From NCBI GenBank assembly GCA_963667195.1, contig OY762962.1, forward strand, positions 372,001-436,000: a stretch of DNA of 64,000 nucleotides, given 5' to 3'. Origin of the DNA: UBA7703 sp963667195. Its GTDB lineage: Bacteria > Bacillota > Clostridia > Christensenellales > CAG-138. Below, piece after piece: positions 40,512-48,928 of the stretch (within the stretch, counting starts at the first letter, position 1; each line of letters opens with the position of its first letter). A program made the translations under genes and the position numbers. The notes below the pieces were generated by a model, which saw only the letters and a list, made by a program, of their open reading frames with translations, was not told the DNA's origin and ran no database searches.

Positions 40512-42197
40512 TTAGTACGGCAGCCCAAATGCAATCTGATATTCAACGTAAAGGCCGTTATCCGTCCAGCCGCCGTCGCCGGAGCTGTTTGCGCTAAAGC
40601 AGATTTTGCAGTTTTTCAGGGCGTCGCTCAGCTGCTGTCGTTGCTCCTCGCCGACATCTCTCACGCGAATGAACCACAGCATCTCCAGATTCTGCATTTT
40701 CAGCAGCGGCGTGATGTCTTCGATATAGGTCGAGCTGCAATTGAGGTATTTAAGCTTTGGCAGTTCGGCGACCGGGGAGATATCCTTGATCGGATTTTGG
40801 TAGATCTCCAGACATTCCAGCTCCTTGAGCTGTGCCAGCGGAGAGATGTCTTCGATCTTGTTCATCGAGAGGATCAGAACGCGAAGATGCTTGAGCTGAG
40901 AGATCACTGACACGTCGGAAATCCGGTTGCCGTGGCCCAGATCGAGATACACGAGATCGGTCAGATACTTCAGCACCTGAATGTCGTCGTTACTGAAGTT
41001 CGTTTTCCCTTCGCCGGTGAATTCGCCCATCCCGTTTGGAAACGTCTTGCGGTTGCCCTTGGAGAACGCGGTAATGTCGGTGCGAACCTCCCAGGCGCCG
41101 ATCTTCAGCATCCAGACGAATTTGACGGACGGAAACTGCGTCATGAGTTGCTCCATCTGCTCGTTTGTCAGTCCGCAGTCGCAAAGATCCGCCTTCGTTA
41201 GATTCGGCAGATACTTCAGCTTGTCCGCAATCTCTTCCACAGAGGTGAGCGGGTAGCCGTTTAAATCCAGCTCGGTCGTCTGCGACGTTACCTGCTGGGA
41301 AAACAGCTCAAACGAGAACGAAAACGAAATCTTCGGGAACGCGCTCGTCAGCGCGTCCATCTGCTCAAACGAGACCTGCTGGCCTTCGAGATTGACGCTC
41401 GTAAGGTTGGGCAGCTGCGCCAGCACCTCCGGCAGTTTGTCGAAATCCACCGTCTTGGTTGAGAGATCGAGCGACTGCGTGCTCGCCGGCACCGATTCGC
41501 CGAATACGTCCACATCGCTCTCAAACGAAATTGCGGGATAGGCAGCCTCCAGATCGGCAAGCTCCTCCGCGCTCCAGCCAAGGTTATTGCAGACCACTTG
41601 CTTGAGGGCGGTCAGCCCCAGCAGAAACGGCTTGACCTCATCCGCGGATATGGTCTGCCCGGTCAAATCCAGAGAGGTGTCGCTGCTCTTGACCAGAATG
41701 CCACCGATTGTCGCATTCCACGAAAACGCAACGCCGGGATACGCCGCCGCGGCCTCGGCAAAAGCCGCGTCCACGATGCAGCCCGTTGCATCGACCTGGG
41801 TCAGCGCCGGAAAATATCGCAACAGCGCCAGATCGCTTGCTTTACACGATTGAGGCAGCGTGAGCGTGCCGGACGTGCTGTCGAACGATTCCGAACCAAG
41901 CGGAACCTTCCAAACGATCTCGGCGTTGGGCAGCTTGGCTTGCAGCGCATCCACCGTCGCCGCGTCGGCAGCGACCGCGCGCAAATCGAGCGTTTTCAGC
42001 TGGTCAAAGCCCGCGAAATCCTGACTCTTGAGCTGCGCGAGATCGGTGATGACGATGGTTTCCGCGCTTGGATCGAGCTTTTCCGCCGCGCATCCTGTAC
42101 CAAACATCATGCAGAACAAGGCAACGAGCAACACTATGACCGTTTGCCGAATATGTTTTCTCGAACTCACTCGCTTATTTGCGTTTTCGATCATCAT
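40512..42197 (-). CDS. Leucine-rich-repeat lipoprotein
   Basis: A 561-residue surface protein. A basic N-terminus and a hydrophobic helix end in a lipobox-like MFGTGCAAE (Cys near residue 36). The body has a series of degenerate repeats (TELDLNGYPLTSVEEI, LTKADLCDCGLTNEQM and others), followed by regular LRRs in the C-terminal third (YLDLGHGNRISDVSVIS, LRVLILSMNKIEDISPL, LECLEIYQNPIKDISPV). The product would sit on the outer face of the membrane as a binding protein. AAAGG eight bases before ATG 42197 supports that start. It follows the polytopic membrane protein gene, but has its own promoter inside that gene's end. Confidence 0.88.
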   Translation of the reverse strand: MMIENANKRVSSRKHIRQTVIVLLVALFCMMFGTGCAAEKLDPSAETIVITDLAQLKSQDFAGFDQLKTLDLRAVAADAATVDALQAKLPNAEIVWKVPLGSESFDSTSGTLTLPQSCKASDLALLRYFPALTQVDATGCIVDAAFAEAAAAYPGVAFSWNATIGGILVKSSDTSLDLTGQTISADEVKPFLLGLTALKQVVCNNLGWSAEELADLEAAYPAISFESDVDVFGESVPASTQSLDLSTKTVDFDKLPEVLAQLPNLTSVNLEGQQVSFEQMDALTSAFPKISFSFSFELFSQQVTSQTTELDLNGYPLTSVEEIADKLKYLPNLTKADLCDCGLTNEQMEQLMTQFPSVKFVWMLKIGAWEVRTDITAFSKGNRKTFPNGMGEFTGEGKTNFSNDDIQVLKYLTDLVYLDLGHGNRISDVSVISQLKHLRVLILSMNKIEDISPLAQLKELECLEIYQNPIKDISPVAELPKLKYLNCSSTYIEDITPLLKMQNLEMLWFIRVRDVGEEQRQQLSDALKNCKICFSANSSGDGGWTDNGLYVEYQIAFGLPY

Positions 42198-42233
42198 TCC
42201 CTCGACCTTTCTCTTCATGCAAATTGTAAATCC

Positions 42234-42262
42234 ATAATATGTCTACCGATATTCATCCTCAA
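42234..42262 (-). promoter_or_regulatory. Predicted promoter of the LRR lipoprotein gene
   Basis: On the minus strand TTGAGG (42257-42262), 17-bp spacer, TATTAT (42234-42239). The -35 overlaps the last codons of the upstream gene. Confidence 0.55.
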
Positions 42263-43920
42263 CCAATCGGGTAGTTCTCCAGCCCGAATCGAATGAGCGC
42301 TGCGATGGATTGCGCGTTGACTACGAGCAGCGCCAGCGCCGCGGCGGAGAATGCGCCGATCTGCGCCGCGCGCCATTTCTCCAGCACGCGCGTGATCAAC
42401 ATCACGATCAGCGCGACAAACGCCCAACCGAAGTAGAGGGTATAGAGCACGAGCCCGTTCTCGGATGTCCCCCAGCCGACCACGCACAGCAGCAGCAACG
42501 AAAACGCAGCCCAGCCCGCACAGATCTGCGCAAACACGCGCTTGCGGTTTACCACAAAGCCCGCAATTGCCAAAGCGAACACAACAAATCCCGCGATGCT
42601 CCAACCGGTAACCTCCGCCTGCTGGAACACCACACCGCCGTTGGGAAAGCGCGTAATCTCCGCCAAGGGAGCGACGAAGCACGACGAGAGAAACATGCTG
42701 TATTGCTTGGCACGCGCCAGAAACGGCAGCTTTTCGCCCGCGAATTGCACCAGGAATCGAATGGTTTCCGAGGAGGAGAGCACCATCGCCACGCGGCCCA
42801 ACAGGATCATGACCAGAGCAAACAGCAAGACAGCAAGCGCGCCCTGCTTGACTTTCTCCTTGACGGTGCCTTTGCCCGGCAGTATCAAAAGCAGGATGCC
42901 GCTCGTGAGCATCGACCCGCTGGCTGCCACCCAAGCGGTGTCTCTGCCCCGCTCTTCGCCTTGCACAATCATCCAGACCAGCAAAATCAGCCAGAACACG
43001 GAGAACACATACTGCTCCACATTCAACAGGAACAAGAGCGTTGGATACAGCAGCGTGCCGCACGCGAGCGCGAGCGCCTTGACCGCGCCGGAGGCTCCGG
43101 TCATCCGCACGATCAGCACGAGGCCAAGCGCGAGAAACGCGGATTGTAGAATTTGAATCATCGCGGGATACGCGCCAGGCTGCATCACGGCGCGCGAAAC
43201 CAGCGAGGCCGCGAGCGCAAACGGAGCGGCAAACACGCCAAACATTGGCTGGCGAATGTCGTTCTCCGACGCTGCGATGTTATAGAACACGTTCTGCTCC
43301 GTTAGCATGGAGGAATCGCTGGAATACACGATGTCGATCTTGTCCCATACGTTGTCGGAGGAGGCGTTCGCCGCGTAGAACATGCTGGTCTTGCTGTACA
43401 CCAGCGAGATCGCCAGCGCAAAGAGCACGCACGCGATGATCAGATACCAACGCTCCACACGGTCGGAGGAGTGAAACACCTCCCGCATCCGCTCGGAAAA
43501 CCAGCAAAAGAACCAGTAGAGATACACGAACATCGCGGGAATGGAGACAACCGTCGCGATGATTGTAAAGATCAGTCCAAAGCGCGAGAGCAGACCGACC
43601 GCGGTCGCGCTCGTCAGTTCCCCCGCGAGGCTCTGCATATGATAATAGAAAAGGTCGCCGTAGCAGTAGGCCGCATAGAGCGCAAGAATTCCGCTGAGAA
43701 TGGCGATCCAGCGAACGCGAACGGCAAATACGCGCTCCAGAAAGCGATAGCGGAAGATCAAGATCGCGAGCGCCGCCATCGCCAGCGGAATCCCGGCGGC
43801 AACCCAGATCAGGTTTCCTTTGGTGGAAAGAAGGCCGGCAAGTGCCGTACCCGAGAGCAGCAGCACCCATCTCAACGCCGTGCGCAGTCCGCTCTTTTGA
43901 GCCAGAAATTCCTCCGACAT
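42259..43920 (-). CDS. Polytopic membrane protein, possible GT-C-type glycosyltransferase
   Basis: A 553-residue protein with about twelve hydrophobic segments. A loop after helix 5-6 (YSKTSMFYAANASSDNVWDKIDIVYSSDSSML) is large and extracytoplasmic, as in GT-C enzymes, though no firm catalytic motif is seen. I do not recognise a specific family. ATG 43920 has GAGG seven bases upstream; the upstream 26 codons lie across the promoter. Neighbours are a HAD-GtrA fusion upstream and an LRR lipoprotein downstream, which suggests work on envelope glycans. Confidence 0.7.
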   Translation of the reverse strand: MSEEFLAQKSGLRTALRWVLLLSGTALAGLLSTKGNLIWVAAGIPLAMAALAILIFRYRFLERVFAVRVRWIAILSGILALYAAYCYGDLFYYHMQSLAGELTSATAVGLLSRFGLIFTIIATVVSIPAMFVYLYWFFCWFSERMREVFHSSDRVERWYLIIACVLFALAISLVYSKTSMFYAANASSDNVWDKIDIVYSSDSSMLTEQNVFYNIAASENDIRQPMFGVFAAPFALAASLVSRAVMQPGAYPAMIQILQSAFLALGLVLIVRMTGASGAVKALALACGTLLYPTLLFLLNVEQYVFSVFWLILLVWMIVQGEERGRDTAWVAASGSMLTSGILLLILPGKGTVKEKVKQGALAVLLFALVMILLGRVAMVLSSSETIRFLVQFAGEKLPFLARAKQYSMFLSSCFVAPLAEITRFPNGGVVFQQAEVTGWSIAGFVVFALAIAGFVVNRKRVFAQICAGWAAFSLLLLCVVGWGTSENGLVLYTLYFGWAFVALIVMLITRVLEKWRAAQIGAFSAAALALLVVNAQSIAALIRFGLENYPIG

Positions 43921-43969
43921 CGCCATACCTCGTCTCTTCCTGCGAAATCCTGTTATCATGATTCGCGTC

Positions 43970-43998
43970 ATTATATCACGCGCGGTTTGGTCGATCAA
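43970..43998 (-). promoter_or_regulatory. Promoter of the polytopic membrane protein gene
   Basis: On the minus strand TTGATC (43993-43998), 17-bp spacer, TATAAT (43970-43975) with an extended TGA. Confidence 0.75.
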
Positions 43999-44037
43999 AC
44001 GTTCCTACCGCGCGCACAAATCGTCTTGTTGCCCGGT

Positions 44038-45006
44038 TCAGGCTTTCTTCTTGCGAAACGCAAACAGCTTGAGAATCAAGAACGTCACCGGGATGCCGAT
44101 CACTGCGGCGAGGATATAGGCAAGGAGTTCCGTTCCGCCGAACACGCCGTGCACGAGGAACACTACGATGTTTTGAATCAGAAAATTCGGGAAGTACGAG
44201 ACAAAGAAGCGAAGCATCTTGGGAAAGCTGAGCCGCTCGTGAAACGTGATCGCGCTGTTGAGCAGATACGAAATGCCGAGGCTCAGGACATAGCCGCACC
44301 AGAACGCAACCTGCGCGGGCAGCGCGCGGGAAAACAAATACGAAAACACCACGCCGTTGAGCGTATTGACGCAGCCGATCACGAGGAAGCGGAAGAACTC
44401 AAACGAGAAGAAATGTCGCTTTGCTTTCTCCATCGCGCTGGGATGAAACTCGCTCCACGGCGTCAAACCCCCGTGGCGCACCATAAAGCTCGTTTTCGCA
44501 ATCTGCGCCATGGGAGAATCCGAAAGCGAGTCGGAATAAAACGAATCCACCGCGTCCAGCCCCAAATCCGCCATAAGACGCCTGGGTTTCTCCGCGCCGT
44601 AGTTGTTCTCGCCGGAAAAGCAGCCCGTCTCGGGATCGACGCGGGAAGCGATCAGGTGCTTGACCCCGAGGAGATCGCAGATGGGTTTGAGCAAAAACTC
44701 CGGCGAGGCAGATATAATCAGATCGTTTTCCTGCTGCCGCTCCTGATACCAGCCGTAGATCTTCTCTTTGTGCGTCGCCCAGAACGCGGCGATCAGAGCA
44801 TCCCGATCCTCCAACCCCTGCAAAAAGCAGAAGAAGCGCTCCTTGAACGCCGTCTTTTGAATGAAGGCGAACGCATACAGCACGAGTCCCCAAATCTGGC
44901 GCGGAAGATAACTCAGCAGCGCGGGTTTTTGCTTGAGGCAGAAGCGGTAGAAGTCGATCGTACAATCACCCGCATAGATGCAGTGATCAAAGTCGTAAGC
45001 GTTCAT
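44038..45006 (-). CDS. HAD-IB phosphatase-GtrA fusion
   Basis: A 322-residue two-domain protein. Residues 1-195 are a SerB-type HAD: motif I YDFDHCIYAGD (Asp5, Asp7), ISASPEF as motif II, a Lys in GAEKPRRL as motif III, and FYSDSLSDSPM as motif IV. From about 200 to the end lies a GtrA domain of four membrane helices (FFRFLVIGCVNTLNG, YVLSLGISYLLNSAITF, FLILKLFAFRKKKA). A soluble phosphatase tied to a polyprenyl-sugar flippase-like domain could remove a phosphate during lipid-linked sugar recycling; that is inference. Cys9 replaces the usual Thr of motif I. AAGGA six bases before the ATG supports the start. Confidence 0.88.
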   Translation of the reverse strand: MNAYDFDHCIYAGDCTIDFYRFCLKQKPALLSYLPRQIWGLVLYAFAFIQKTAFKERFFCFLQGLEDRDALIAAFWATHKEKIYGWYQERQQENDLIISASPEFLLKPICDLLGVKHLIASRVDPETGCFSGENNYGAEKPRRLMADLGLDAVDSFYSDSLSDSPMAQIAKTSFMVRHGGLTPWSEFHPSAMEKAKRHFFSFEFFRFLVIGCVNTLNGVVFSYLFSRALPAQVAFWCGYVLSLGISYLLNSAITFHERLSFPKMLRFFVSYFPNFLIQNIVVFLVHGVFGGTELLAYILAAVIGIPVTFLILKLFAFRKKKA

Positions 45007-45063
45007 GTGTCATCCTTTGCGCGCAGCTTGCATTTGTCTGTCGAAACAGCATACGCCATTCTT

Positions 45064-45093
45064 ATTTTAGTGTGTTACGGCGCGGTTCGTCAA
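45064..45093 (-). promoter_or_regulatory. Predicted promoter of the HAD-GtrA gene
   Basis: On the minus strand TTGACG (45088-45093), 18-bp spacer, TAAAAT (45064-45069). Confidence 0.6.
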
Positions 45094-45163
45094 TCCGTCC
45101 GGTGGTTGAACGCACGTTTTGCCGATAAAACCGCAAAAGCAAGTAAATTTGATACAATATCTA

Positions 45164-45192
45164 TTGCCTCGCCTGATGAAGTATATTATAAT
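45164..45192 (+). promoter_or_regulatory. Promoter of the ABC transporter operon
   Basis: TTGCCT (45164-45169), 17-bp spacer, TATAAT (45187-45192). Confidence 0.75.
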
Positions 45193-45232
45193 GCAAAACA
45201 AGCATCATCAACGGATAAAGGGGGAAAGTTGA

Positions 45233-46147
45233 TTGGATCACATCATCGAAGTGAACGGGCTTAAGAAGAGCTATGGCCCGGTGCAGGCGGTCAAGGGGTT
45301 GGACTTTTACGTGGAGGCGGAAAAGATCTTCGCGTTTCTTGGGCCGAACGGCGCGGGAAAATCCACCACGATCGACATCATCTGCACGTTTTTGAAGTCG
45401 GACGCGGGCACCGTCGAGGTGGATGGCCACCTGCTGGGACGCGACGACAACGCGATTCGCCGGAGCATCGGCGCGGTGTTTCAAGATGGGTTATTAGACC
45501 CGCTGCTCACCGTATCAGAAAATCTCAGGATTCGCGCGGGGTTCTACGGGCTGAAGGGGAAACGGCTCGAGAGCACCATCAGCGAAATCGCGCAGCGCAT
45601 GGGCATTGAGGAGATCATGAAGCGGCCTTACGGCAAGCTTTCCGGCGGTCAGCGCAGGCGGTGTGACATCGCGCGTGCGCTGGTCAACACGCCGAAAATC
45701 CTGTTTCTCGACGAGCCCACCACCGGCCTTGACCCGCAGACGCGCAAGAGCGTTTGGGAGACGATCACAAAGCTCCAGCACGACACGGGCATGACGATAT
45801 TCCTCACCACCCATTACATGGAGGAGGCAGCCGAGGCGGACTACGTGATTGTCATCGACAACGGCAACATCGTCGCCAAGGGTACGCCCTCCGACCTCAA
45901 GGAGCGGTTCACGAGCGACAAGCTCACGTTCACCACGAAGGAGCCGGAGGCGCTTGTAAGGCGGCTCACGGCGGCGGGACTTGTCCCGGAGGTGGTTGCA
46001 AACCGCGTGACGCTCAGGGTAGCAAACACGCTTGCCGCGCTGCCGATCCTCGAAACCTACAAGGATGCCATCACAGGCTTTACGGTCACGACGGGCACGA
46101 TGGACGACGCGTTTATCGCCATCACCGGAAAGGAGATTCGCGAATGA
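45233..46147 (+). CDS. ABC transporter ATP-binding protein (DrrA/ABC-2 type)
   Basis: A 304-residue ATPase with Walker A LGPNGAGKSTT, Q-loop VFQDGLLDPLLTV, signature LSGGQRRR, Walker B ILFLDEPTTGLDP and the H-loop LTTHYMEE. The C-terminal about 80 residues form the accessory domain seen in drug- and lipid-export ATPases. It uses a TTG start with a GGGGGA ribosome site. The stop codon overlaps the permease start (ATGA), so both halves are made together. Cargo is unknown. Confidence 0.95.
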   Translation: MDHIIEVNGLKKSYGPVQAVKGLDFYVEAEKIFAFLGPNGAGKSTTIDIICTFLKSDAGTVEVDGHLLGRDDNAIRRSIGAVFQDGLLDPLLTVSENLRIRAGFYGLKGKRLESTISEIAQRMGIEEIMKRPYGKLSGGQRRRCDIARALVNTPKILFLDEPTTGLDPQTRKSVWETITKLQHDTGMTIFLTTHYMEEAAEADYVIVIDNGNIVAKGTPSDLKERFTSDKLTFTTKEPEALVRRLTAAGLVPEVVANRVTLRVANTLAALPILETYKDAITGFTVTTGTMDDAFIAITGKEIRE

Positions 46148-46998
46148 TCAACTTTATGAAGCGTAACCTCCTCGTCTTTTTTAAGGATAAGGCGTCGGTG
46201 TTCTTCTCGCTGCTGTCGGTGTTCATCATCATCGGCATGTACGCGCTGTTTCTCGGCGATGTTTGGACCAGCAGCATGAAGGATGTCCCCGGCGCGCGGA
46301 ACATCATGGACTGCTGGATCGTCGCGGGCCTCATCGCGGTGACGTCCGTCACCACTACGATGGGCGCGTTTGGCACAATGGTGGAGGACAAGTCCAAGAA
46401 GATCATCAAGGACATCCACTCTTCCCCGCTGCCGCGCGTCAGCATCGCGGGCGGCTATATCCTCAGCGCGTTTATCATCGGGGTGATTATGTGCGTGGTG
46501 GCGCTGGTGCTGTGCCAGGCGTATTTGCTCAGCGAAGACGGCACGATGTTTACGGGGATTCAGCTCGCCAAAATCTTCGGCATCATCCTGCTTTCGACGT
46601 TTAGCAACACCGCGCTGGTGCTGTTCTTCGTTTCGTTTTTCCAGAGCAACAACGCGTTTTCGATCGCGAGCACCATCATCGGCACCGTAATCGGCTTCCT
46701 CACGGGTATCTATATTCCGATTGGCCAGTTGCCTGCTGGTGTGCAGACGGTGATCAAGGTGTTCCCGCCGTCGCACTCCGCGCTGCTGCTTCGGCAGGTA
46801 ATCATGGAGGACGCGATCAAGACCGGGTTTGCGGGCGCTCCCGCGGATGTGGTAAACGGGTTTAAGGAGATGCTGGGCGTCAGCTTTAAGGTTGGCGACC
46901 AAATCGTAACTCCGCTCACCAGCATCTTGATTCTGGTTGCGGCAGGCATCCTGTTCCTCGGGCTTTCGATGTTGAGCCTCTCGCGGAAAAAAAGATAA
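46144..46998 (+). CDS. ABC-2 family permease
   Basis: A 284-residue membrane protein with six helices. It begins MINFMKRNLLVFFKDKASVFF, the usual coupling helix of ABC-2 permeases, and has a large outer loop after the first helix and IYIPIGQLPAGVQTV before helix 5-6. The ATG at 46144 overlaps the ATPase stop by four bases; the longer upstream frame lies inside the ATPase gene and is a shadow. It exports an unknown compound, possibly a drug or peptide. Confidence 0.92.
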   Translation: MINFMKRNLLVFFKDKASVFFSLLSVFIIIGMYALFLGDVWTSSMKDVPGARNIMDCWIVAGLIAVTSVTTTMGAFGTMVEDKSKKIIKDIHSSPLPRVSIAGGYILSAFIIGVIMCVVALVLCQAYLLSEDGTMFTGIQLAKIFGIILLSTFSNTALVLFFVSFFQSNNAFSIASTIIGTVIGFLTGIYIPIGQLPAGVQTVIKVFPPSHSALLLRQVIMEDAIKTGFAGAPADVVNGFKEMLGVSFKVGDQIVTPLTSILILVAAGILFLGLSMLSLSRKKR

Positions 46999-47023
46999 TT
47001 CCTTGATTGTAGGGAAACGAATT

Positions 47024-47060
47024 ACCCCCGCTGGCGGTTGTCGGCGGGGGTGATTTTTTC
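47024..47060 (+). terminator. Intrinsic terminator of the ABC operon
   Basis: Eight-bp G/C stem (47024-47031 with 47044-47051), 12-base loop, then GATTTTTTC. Confidence 0.85.
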
Positions 47061-47240
47061 TTTTGGAAACGACGACAAAATCCTCTCTCGCGTTAGGGTT
47101 TACTAGGTGGTATAGTGAGGTATGGTTGGATTTTCAACCACTATTTGATTTATACTTGTCAGCAATAATAATCAGATGGCTTCATGCATTGCAAATGCCG
47201 TTTGCCTTTTCTCGTGTACAGTTATACTTAGGAGGATTGA

Positions 47241-47786
47241 ATGTTACCGAACTATAAAGGACCTCTATCTTTATCACAATTAGCAGAAACTTGCACTAAA
47301 GCTATTAAAAATGCCAATGAATTACTTGATGAATCCGAAATTCTGTTTGAAAGAGACCACTTTGCAAGATCGCTTTATTTATTAAGGATTTCGAATGAAG
47401 AACTAGGTAAATTCTATTTATCATTAGAAGCAATATTCTTTGAATTGCATAAGATTGAAATTAACTGGCAAACATTCTGGTTTAGTTTTCGAAGGCACGA
47501 ATTAAAGACTCAGATTAGTGAATCATTTATCTCACACATGATAGAAAATGATTTATATCGAGTATCTAAAGAAGAGCTTCCTAAATCAGTGCTAGCTTGG
47601 GAACATGTTAAGCTTTCCAGCCTTTATGTTGATATATTTGAAAACCAAATTCGATTACCTAGTGAGACGATCACAAAAGAACTTGTTAGCGAAGCTATAG
47701 AAGTTATGAGTAGAAGATTACGTCCACTGCATGGGTTTGATATAAATGCAGTAATAGAAAAAGAGTTGTCAAAGATACAGTCGTAG
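47241..47786 (+). CDS. AbiV-like HEPN-domain protein (possible phage defence)
   Basis: A 181-residue all-helical protein resembling the AbiV abortive-infection family. The diagnostic stretch is ARSLYLLRISNEELGKFYLS, and the C-terminal helix carries RRLRPLH, an R-x4-H site (Arg159-His164) like the RNase motif of HEPN toxins. In lactococci AbiV blocks phage translation; here defence is inferred from family only. AGGAGG five bases before the ATG gives a strong ribosome site. The gene is strikingly A+T-rich in all codon positions (many AAA, TTA, ATT) beside G+C-rich neighbours, which signals recent transfer. No antitoxin gene adjoins it. Confidence 0.75.
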   Translation: MLPNYKGPLSLSQLAETCTKAIKNANELLDESEILFERDHFARSLYLLRISNEELGKFYLSLEAIFFELHKIEINWQTFWFSFRRHELKTQISESFISHMIENDLYRVSKEELPKSVLAWEHVKLSSLYVDIFENQIRLPSETITKELVSEAIEVMSRRLRPLHGFDINAVIEKELSKIQS

Positions 47787-47826
47787 AACAAAAATTTATA
47801 TCGTCACCTATATGTCAATTAATCGG

Positions 47827-47855
47827 TTGACATTCTCTTTCCCTTCCCTTATACT
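47827..47855 (+). promoter_or_regulatory. Promoter of birA-bioY
   Basis: TTGACA (47827-47832), 17-bp spacer, TATACT (47850-47855). The -35 forms an inverted repeat with an upstream TGTCAA (TGTCAA-N8-TTGACA), a possible repressor site. The leader is only about 13 nt. Confidence 0.8.
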
Positions 47856-47874
47856 ACCCCCTAAGGAGATTCCC

Positions 47875-48849
47875 ATGACCGTACAAGACCATCTTCGCAC
47901 GCTCCTCGAATCCAACAAGAGCGTCTTCCTCTCCGGTGAGGAGATCGCCCGCTGCCTCGGCGTGAGCCGAAACGCGGTCTGGAAGGCGATCAAAGCCCTC
48001 CAAGCCGACGGCTACCCCATTCAGGCGGTGCCGAACCGCGGCTACTGCCTCGCGTACTCCAGCGATGTCCTCTCCGAGAGCGGCATCCGGCAGTATCTCA
48101 CCGGCGATGCGCGGGAGCTTTCGCTCCACGTTTACGACGCGGTGGACTCCACAAACCTCGTCCTACGAAAGCTCGCAAGCGAGGGCGCATCGGAAGGCAC
48201 CGTCGTCATCGCGGCGGAGCAGACCGGAGGCCGCGGGCGCAAAGGGCGCAGCTTTTATTCCCCGCAGGGCACGGGCGTCTATGTCTCCCTCCTGCTCAAA
48301 CCCAAGATCGCACCGGACGACGCAACCCTCATCACCACCACGGCGGCGGTCGCGGTCTGCGGTGCGGTGGAGGCGCTCTCCGGCGAAACGGCCTCCATCA
48401 AGTGGGTCAACGACGTGTTCCTTCGCGGCAAGAAGGTCTGCGGCATCCTCACGGAAGGCTCGTTCGACATGGAGAGCGGACAGTTTGAGTACGCGGTGCT
48501 CGGCACGGGCATCAACGTTTACGAACCCGCGGGCGGCTTTCCGCCGGAGCTTCGCGAAATCGCGGGCAGCGTGCTGACTAGCCCCGCGCCGGACGCGAAG
48601 AATCGCATGATCGCGGAATATCTCAATCGCTTTCTGCCGCTCTATCGCGCGCTCGGAAGCGCGGAGACCAACGCGGAATACCGCAAACGCAGCTTTGTGT
48701 TGGGAAAGCAGGTCAACGTCATCGGCGGAACCGGCACCACGCCCGCCCGCGCGATCGATGTGGACGAGCGCTGCCGCCTCGTCGTCGAGTATGAAGACGG
48801 TCGCAGAGAGGCGCTCTCCTCCGGAGAGATCAGCGTGAGAATGATATAG
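47875..48849 (+). CDS. birA: Biotin-protein ligase / biotin repressor BirA
   Basis: A 324-residue bifunctional protein. An N-terminal winged helix (about 1-65; EEIARCLGVSRNAVWKAIKAL) allows DNA binding. The ligase core has the biotinoyl-AMP loop GRGRKGRSFYSPQG, the catalytic Lys in IKWVNDVFLRGKKVCGIL, and VLGTGINVYEP. The C-terminal small domain covers about 275-324. It attaches biotin to carboxylase carriers and can repress biotin genes. AAGGAG six bases before ATG 47875 fixes the start. It is cotranscribed with bioY. Confidence 0.96.
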   Translation: MTVQDHLRTLLESNKSVFLSGEEIARCLGVSRNAVWKAIKALQADGYPIQAVPNRGYCLAYSSDVLSESGIRQYLTGDARELSLHVYDAVDSTNLVLRKLASEGASEGTVVIAAEQTGGRGRKGRSFYSPQGTGVYVSLLLKPKIAPDDATLITTTAAVAVCGAVEALSGETASIKWVNDVFLRGKKVCGILTEGSFDMESGQFEYAVLGTGINVYEPAGGFPPELREIAGSVLTSPAPDAKNRMIAEYLNRFLPLYRALGSAETNAEYRKRSFVLGKQVNVIGGTGTTPARAIDVDERCRLVVEYEDGRREALSSGEISVRMI

Positions 48850-48863
48850 TGTCCGCGCTGCGC

Positions 48864-48898
48864 GCGGCGGCATCCGAAGCGAAGCTTCGGAAGGCCGC
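48864..48898 (+). other. Intercistronic hairpin between birA and bioY
   Basis: An 8-bp stem (48873-48880 with 48884-48891) inside a 5-bp outer stem (48864-48868 with 48894-48898); no T run, so it is more likely an RNA-stability or translation element than a terminator. Confidence 0.5.
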
Positions 48899-48928
48899 AA
48901 TAAAACACTTTTTTAGGAGAACGATCCA

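Noticed and set aside
45754..46143. N-terminal extension of the ABC permease frame
   Set aside because: Lies inside the ATPase gene; the ATGA overlap at 46144 gives the proper start.
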